From: Clostridiales bacterium
GTDB taxonomy: Bacteria > Bacillota > Clostridia > Oscillospirales > Butyricicoccaceae
Length of the DNA stretch: 8,465 bases
Reading direction: 5' to 3'
Assembly: GCA_019421385.1 (NCBI GenBank)
Contig: JAHZFK010000042.1
Span: 9,420-17,884 of the forward strand
Shown: piece after piece, positions 6,322 through 8,465 of the stretch
Position numbering within the stretch: position 1 is the first letter of the stretch
Layout: each line of letters begins with the position of its first letter
Position numbers and translations under genes: made by a program
Notes under the pieces: generated by a model
The model's input: the letters and a program-made list of their open reading frames with translations, nothing else
Told to the model about the DNA's origin: nothing
Databases searched by the model: none

Positions 6322-7639
6322 ACAGTTTTGGCGTCTGGCGGCACCCGCGGCGGCAGAAGGACTGCTGCTGATGTTGCTGACAGCAACCGATTTGCTCATG
6401 GTATCTGCGCTTGGCACAACGACGGTTGCAGCAGTCAGCATTTTTTCGCAGCCGCGCATGGTGATTCTATGCGTGACACGGTCGTTTTCTGTGGCGCTTA
6501 GCGCCTATGTCGCGAGACAGCGAGGGGAGCAGCCGGATGCGCCTTTGACAGCCTGCGCGCGGCAGTCGCTTGTTCTTGGCACGATGGCTGCAATGCTATT
6601 GCTTATCGTGACATGGGTTGGTGCAGTACCGCTTTTGCGGCTGGCAGGCACACAGGAATCTTATCTGCCGTTGGCTTTGGAGTACGCCCGTCCGGCGCTG
6701 GTCAGTCTGTTTCTTTCCGGTCCAGCGATTGTGCTGCACGGCATCCTGGCCGGATTGGGGGATACGCGCAGTGTGCTTTGGGCCAATGTGCTGGGCAATC
6801 TAGTGAATGTGTGCTGCAACGCTGTGCTGATCTATGGGGCGGGGCCAATCCCGTCGTTTGGCGTACGCGGGGCTGGGGTCAGCACAGCAATCGGCACGTC
6901 TGTGACGCTTTTGTATACGCTGCGGCTGTTTATGCGGCCTTCACATCCGGCGGCGCTGCGTGGAAAGGGATGCTGGCTGCCACAGCGCACCTACATGCGT
7001 GCGCTTGCGCCGCTGACAGCCGGTGTTTTCACCGAGCAGGCAGTCGAGAGGTTTGGCATGTTTGCCTTTTCGCGTCTGGTAGCCGGACTGGGATCGGGTA
7101 TGCTCAGTGTACACAATATCTGCGGTGGACTGTGCGATATATATTATTGTTTTTCGCAGGGACTGGGCAAGGCAAGTTTGGTGCAGGCGGGAAACGATCT
7201 CGGAACAAGCCGCGGAAGCAATCTGCATCGGATTGTGAAAATTTCCCGTCGCGCTGCGTTATCGACCGGCGCACTGGCAGCGGTTTTATACGCCGCCTTT
7301 CGGTTCCCGCTGCTGCGCTTATATCACTTGCAGGGCAGCGAAGGTTTGCTTGGCGGGGAGATCATGCTGTTTGTTGCAGTGGTCAGCATACTGGAGGCGC
7401 TAGCGATGGTGAACGCGGGCGTGTTGCGCGGGGTTGGGAAGACCGGCTTTGTGGCTGTGTATTCTTTATTTAGCATTGCTGTTGTGCGCCCAATTCTGAC
7501 ATGGATGCTTGTCTATCCGCTGGGGCTGGGGCTGCACGGCGCTTGGATTGCGCTGGTGTTTGATCAGATAACACGCGCGCTGTGCGCAATGACAGGTGCG
7601 CACTGTGCAGCAAAAAGATTGCAGTTTTCCCAAGGTTAG
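6293..7639 (+). CDS. MATE family efflux transporter
   Basis: A membrane protein of about 448 residues with the two-lobe, roughly 12-helix layout of the multidrug and toxic compound extrusion family, which exports organic compounds using a Na+ or H+ gradient. First-lobe family marks are 'FWRLAAPAAAEGLLLM' (12-27), 'LHGILAGLGDTRSVLWANVL' (148-167), 'GNLVNVCCNAVLIYG' (168-182) and 'GVRGAGVSTAIG' (190-201). The second lobe repeats them as 'GVLRGVGKTGF' and 'GLGLHGAWIAL'. The start is uncertain: TTG 6275, GTG 6278, ATG 6284, ATG 6293 and GTG 6314 are in frame and none has a clear ribosome binding site. ATG 6293 leaves the usual short N-terminal tail. It overlaps the deacylase gene by about 29 nt, so reinitiation by ribosomes finishing that gene is likely. 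The substrate is unknown; context suggests a processed or spent metal chelator. Confidence 0.83.
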   Translation: MRWSHTAVRRQFWRLAAPAAAEGLLLMLLTATDLLMVSALGTTTVAAVSIFSQPRMVILCVTRSFSVALSAYVARQRGEQPDAPLTACARQSLVLGTMAAMLLLIVTWVGAVPLLRLAGTQESYLPLALEYARPALVSLFLSGPAIVLHGILAGLGDTRSVLWANVLGNLVNVCCNAVLIYGAGPIPSFGVRGAGVSTAIGTSVTLLYTLRLFMRPSHPAALRGKGCWLPQRTYMRALAPLTAGVFTEQAVERFGMFAFSRLVAGLGSGMLSVHNICGGLCDIYYCFSQGLGKASLVQAGNDLGTSRGSNLHRIVKISRRAALSTGALAAVLYAAFRFPLLRLYHLQGSEGLLGGEIMLFVAVVSILEALAMVNAGVLRGVGKTGFVAVYSLFSIAVVRPILTWMLVYPLGLGLHGAWIALVFDQITRALCAMTGAHCAAKRLQFSQG

Positions 7640-7677
7640 ACAATACTTGAAAATAAAAATTGTTAAAGCAGTCGACC

Positions 7678-7725
7678 GGGCTTGCTGTCTGTGAATAGCA
7701 GGCAGCAAGTCCTTTGCTTTTTGTT
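7678..7725 (+). terminator. Rho-independent terminator of the nik operon
   Basis: A 14-bp stem (7678-7691 with 7699-7712, two G-T wobbles) has a 7-nt loop TGAATAG and is followed by TTTGCTTTTTGTT. It begins 38 nt after the MATE stop and would end the operon transcript. Confidence 0.82.
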
Positions 7726-8051
7726 AATACGGTGTTTGTTGTAGCAGTGTGAGTGAGCAGTCAGTTTCGATTAGAATTAGAAGTGTCTATAGACTTGAAT
7801 TCTTTCGAATATAGCAACTTGCTTTTAAGAAAACTGGAACTTTTACATGACAGCTTTGTCCGATCGATTTCTTTGTAATCTATGCTGTGCTTAATCACTT
7901 TTTCACGCAACATATAACTGATCAGGGAGTTGTGTGTAAATTCAGAATCATAAATTTGAGAAAAAGCCTTGATTCTTATTAACTGGTTCTATGTGTCGTC
8001 CTACTACTATTTTTGGCGACAGGGATGATGCCAAACCACAATATCCGCCTC
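7726..8051. other. AT-rich intergenic region without a convincing gene
   Basis: About 326 nt between the operon terminator and the tetR promoter. It is visibly richer in A and T than either flank. The only open stretch of note is on the minus strand, 7988 down to 7761, with an ATG at 7913 giving 50 residues (MLREKVIKHS...). It has no ribosome binding site and I do not recognise it; it may be a gene relic or chance. Two weak dyads are present: AGAATCA (7944-7950) with TGATTCT (7970-7976), and TTTGGC (8012-8017) with GCCAAA (8030-8035). No tRNA, insertion sequence or CRISPR repeat is seen. Confidence 0.6.
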
Positions 8052-8080
8052 TTGACAATTCCTGCCTGTTGGTGTACTAT
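8052..8080 (+). promoter_or_regulatory. Promoter of the TetR-family regulator gene
   Basis: A perfect -35 TTGACA (8052-8057), a 17-bp spacer and TACTAT (8075-8080, four of six matches to TATAAT) form a strong sigma-A type promoter. The predicted start is near 8087, inside the overlapping palindrome, so a bound repressor would block RNA polymerase. Confidence 0.75.
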
Positions 8081-8105
8081 AACAGCGTTATATAGCACTG
8101 TTATA
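8078..8105. promoter_or_regulatory. Palindromic operator overlapping the tetR-family promoter
   Basis: TATAACAG (8078-8085) and CTGTTATA (8098-8105) are perfect 8-bp inverted arms. The inner 12 bases continue the symmetry, so that 12 of 14 base pairs of the 28-bp dyad match. It covers the end of the -10 and the start site and stops just before the ribosome binding site GGAGGG (8107-8112). Position and size fit an autoregulatory TetR-family operator. Confidence 0.7.
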
Positions 8106-8117
8106 TGGAGGGCGAGC

Positions 8118-8465
8118 ATGGAAGAAAAATCTACCGACACACTGGAAAAAATCCAGCGGGCTGCTATGGAGGAATTCTCGGAGAAAGGCTTCCTAGGAGC
8201 TTCCCTACGGCAGATTGTGAAGCGGGCCGGCGTCACTACTGGCGCTTTTTACGGATACTTTTCCAGCAAGGAGGCGCTTTTTGCCTCTATTGTGGAGCCT
8301 CACGCCGCCGCGCTGATGGGCCGGTTTATGGAGGCGCAGACCTCCTTTGCCGAGATGCCAGAACAGGAGCAGCCGGAACACATGGGGCTGGAGTCCAGCC
8401 AATGCGTCCATTGGATGGTGGACTACATCTGCGACCACCGGGAGCCGGTGAAGCTGCTGCTGTGC
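8118..8465 (+). CDS. TetR/AcrR family transcriptional regulator, N-terminal part (runs off window)
   Basis: The frame is open from ATG 8118 to the window end, giving 116 residues of a protein usually about 190-210 long. The start is set by GGAGGG at 8107-8112. The DNA-binding domain is clear: helix 1 'TLEKIQRAAMEEFSEKGF' (8-25), then the helix-turn-helix 'SLRQIVKRAGVTTGAFYGYF' (29-48) and 'SSKEALF' (49-55), the classic TetR signature. The ligand-binding domain has only begun. It should act as a dimeric repressor of its own promoter and of a neighbour beyond the window; the ligand is unknown. All five arginines are encoded by CGG, unlike the CGT/CGC-rich mixture in the nik genes, which hints at a different origin. 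The open frame continues upstream to 7983 but passes through the promoter, so an earlier start is unlikely. Confidence 0.9.
   Translation, partial: MEEKSTDTLEKIQRAAMEEFSEKGFLGASLRQIVKRAGVTTGAFYGYFSSKEALFASIVEPHAAALMGRFMEAQTSFAEMPEQEQPEHMGLESSQCVHWMVDYICDHREPVKLLLC

Noticed and set aside
6613..7473. Plus-strand open frame of 286 codons in another frame of the MATE gene
   Set aside because: The MATE frame has clear membrane helices and family motifs; this frame gives a Cys/Ser/Arg-rich shadow without any.
7983..8117. Upstream extension of the TetR-family gene (frame open from 7983, ATG codons near 8023)
   Set aside because: It would run through the TTGACA/TACTAT promoter and the palindrome, and GGAGGG sits correctly only for ATG 8118.

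Overview
The window looks like chromosomal DNA from a Gram-positive anaerobe, probably a member of the Clostridia. The reasons are a lipoprotein-type solute-binding protein with a lipobox, strong AGGAGG-type ribosome binding sites, a TTG start, and moderate GC content. This taxonomic reading is an inference.

Layout. Positions 3-212 hold the 3' end of a plus-strand gene that resembles the effector-domain tail of a LysR-type regulator. A short regulatory gap follows, with a T-N11-A dyad (228-242), a promoter with a good -10 and a weak -35, and a strong ribosome binding site. Positions 337-7639 hold one same-strand operon of seven genes. The first five are a complete nickel-type ABC importer in the classical order: nikA (lipoprotein binding protein), nikB and nikC (permeases), nikD and nikE (ATPases). 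They are followed by a zinc-dependent deacylase of the succinylglutamate desuccinylase/aspartoacylase superfamily (COG3608-like) and a MATE-family efflux protein. From nikC onward every gene abuts or overlaps the next: 3774-3777, 4598-4604, 5392-5395 and about 6293-6321. A hairpin without a U-tract sits between nikA and nikB, and a rho-independent terminator (7678-7725) closes the operon.

Positions 7726-8051 are AT-rich with no convincing gene. At 8052-8465 a new unit begins: a consensus promoter with a near-perfect 28-bp palindrome over its -10 and start site, followed by the N-terminal part of a TetR/AcrR regulator that runs off the window. Its arginine codon use differs sharply from the nik operon.

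Working together. The importer should bind a nickel chelate outside the cell and bring it in using ATP. The two added genes suggest that the imported ligand is an organic chelator, which the deacylase may cleave, with the product or spent chelator exported by the MATE protein. This import-process-export idea is inference. No chelator biosynthesis gene, nickel enzyme or nikR is visible in the window.
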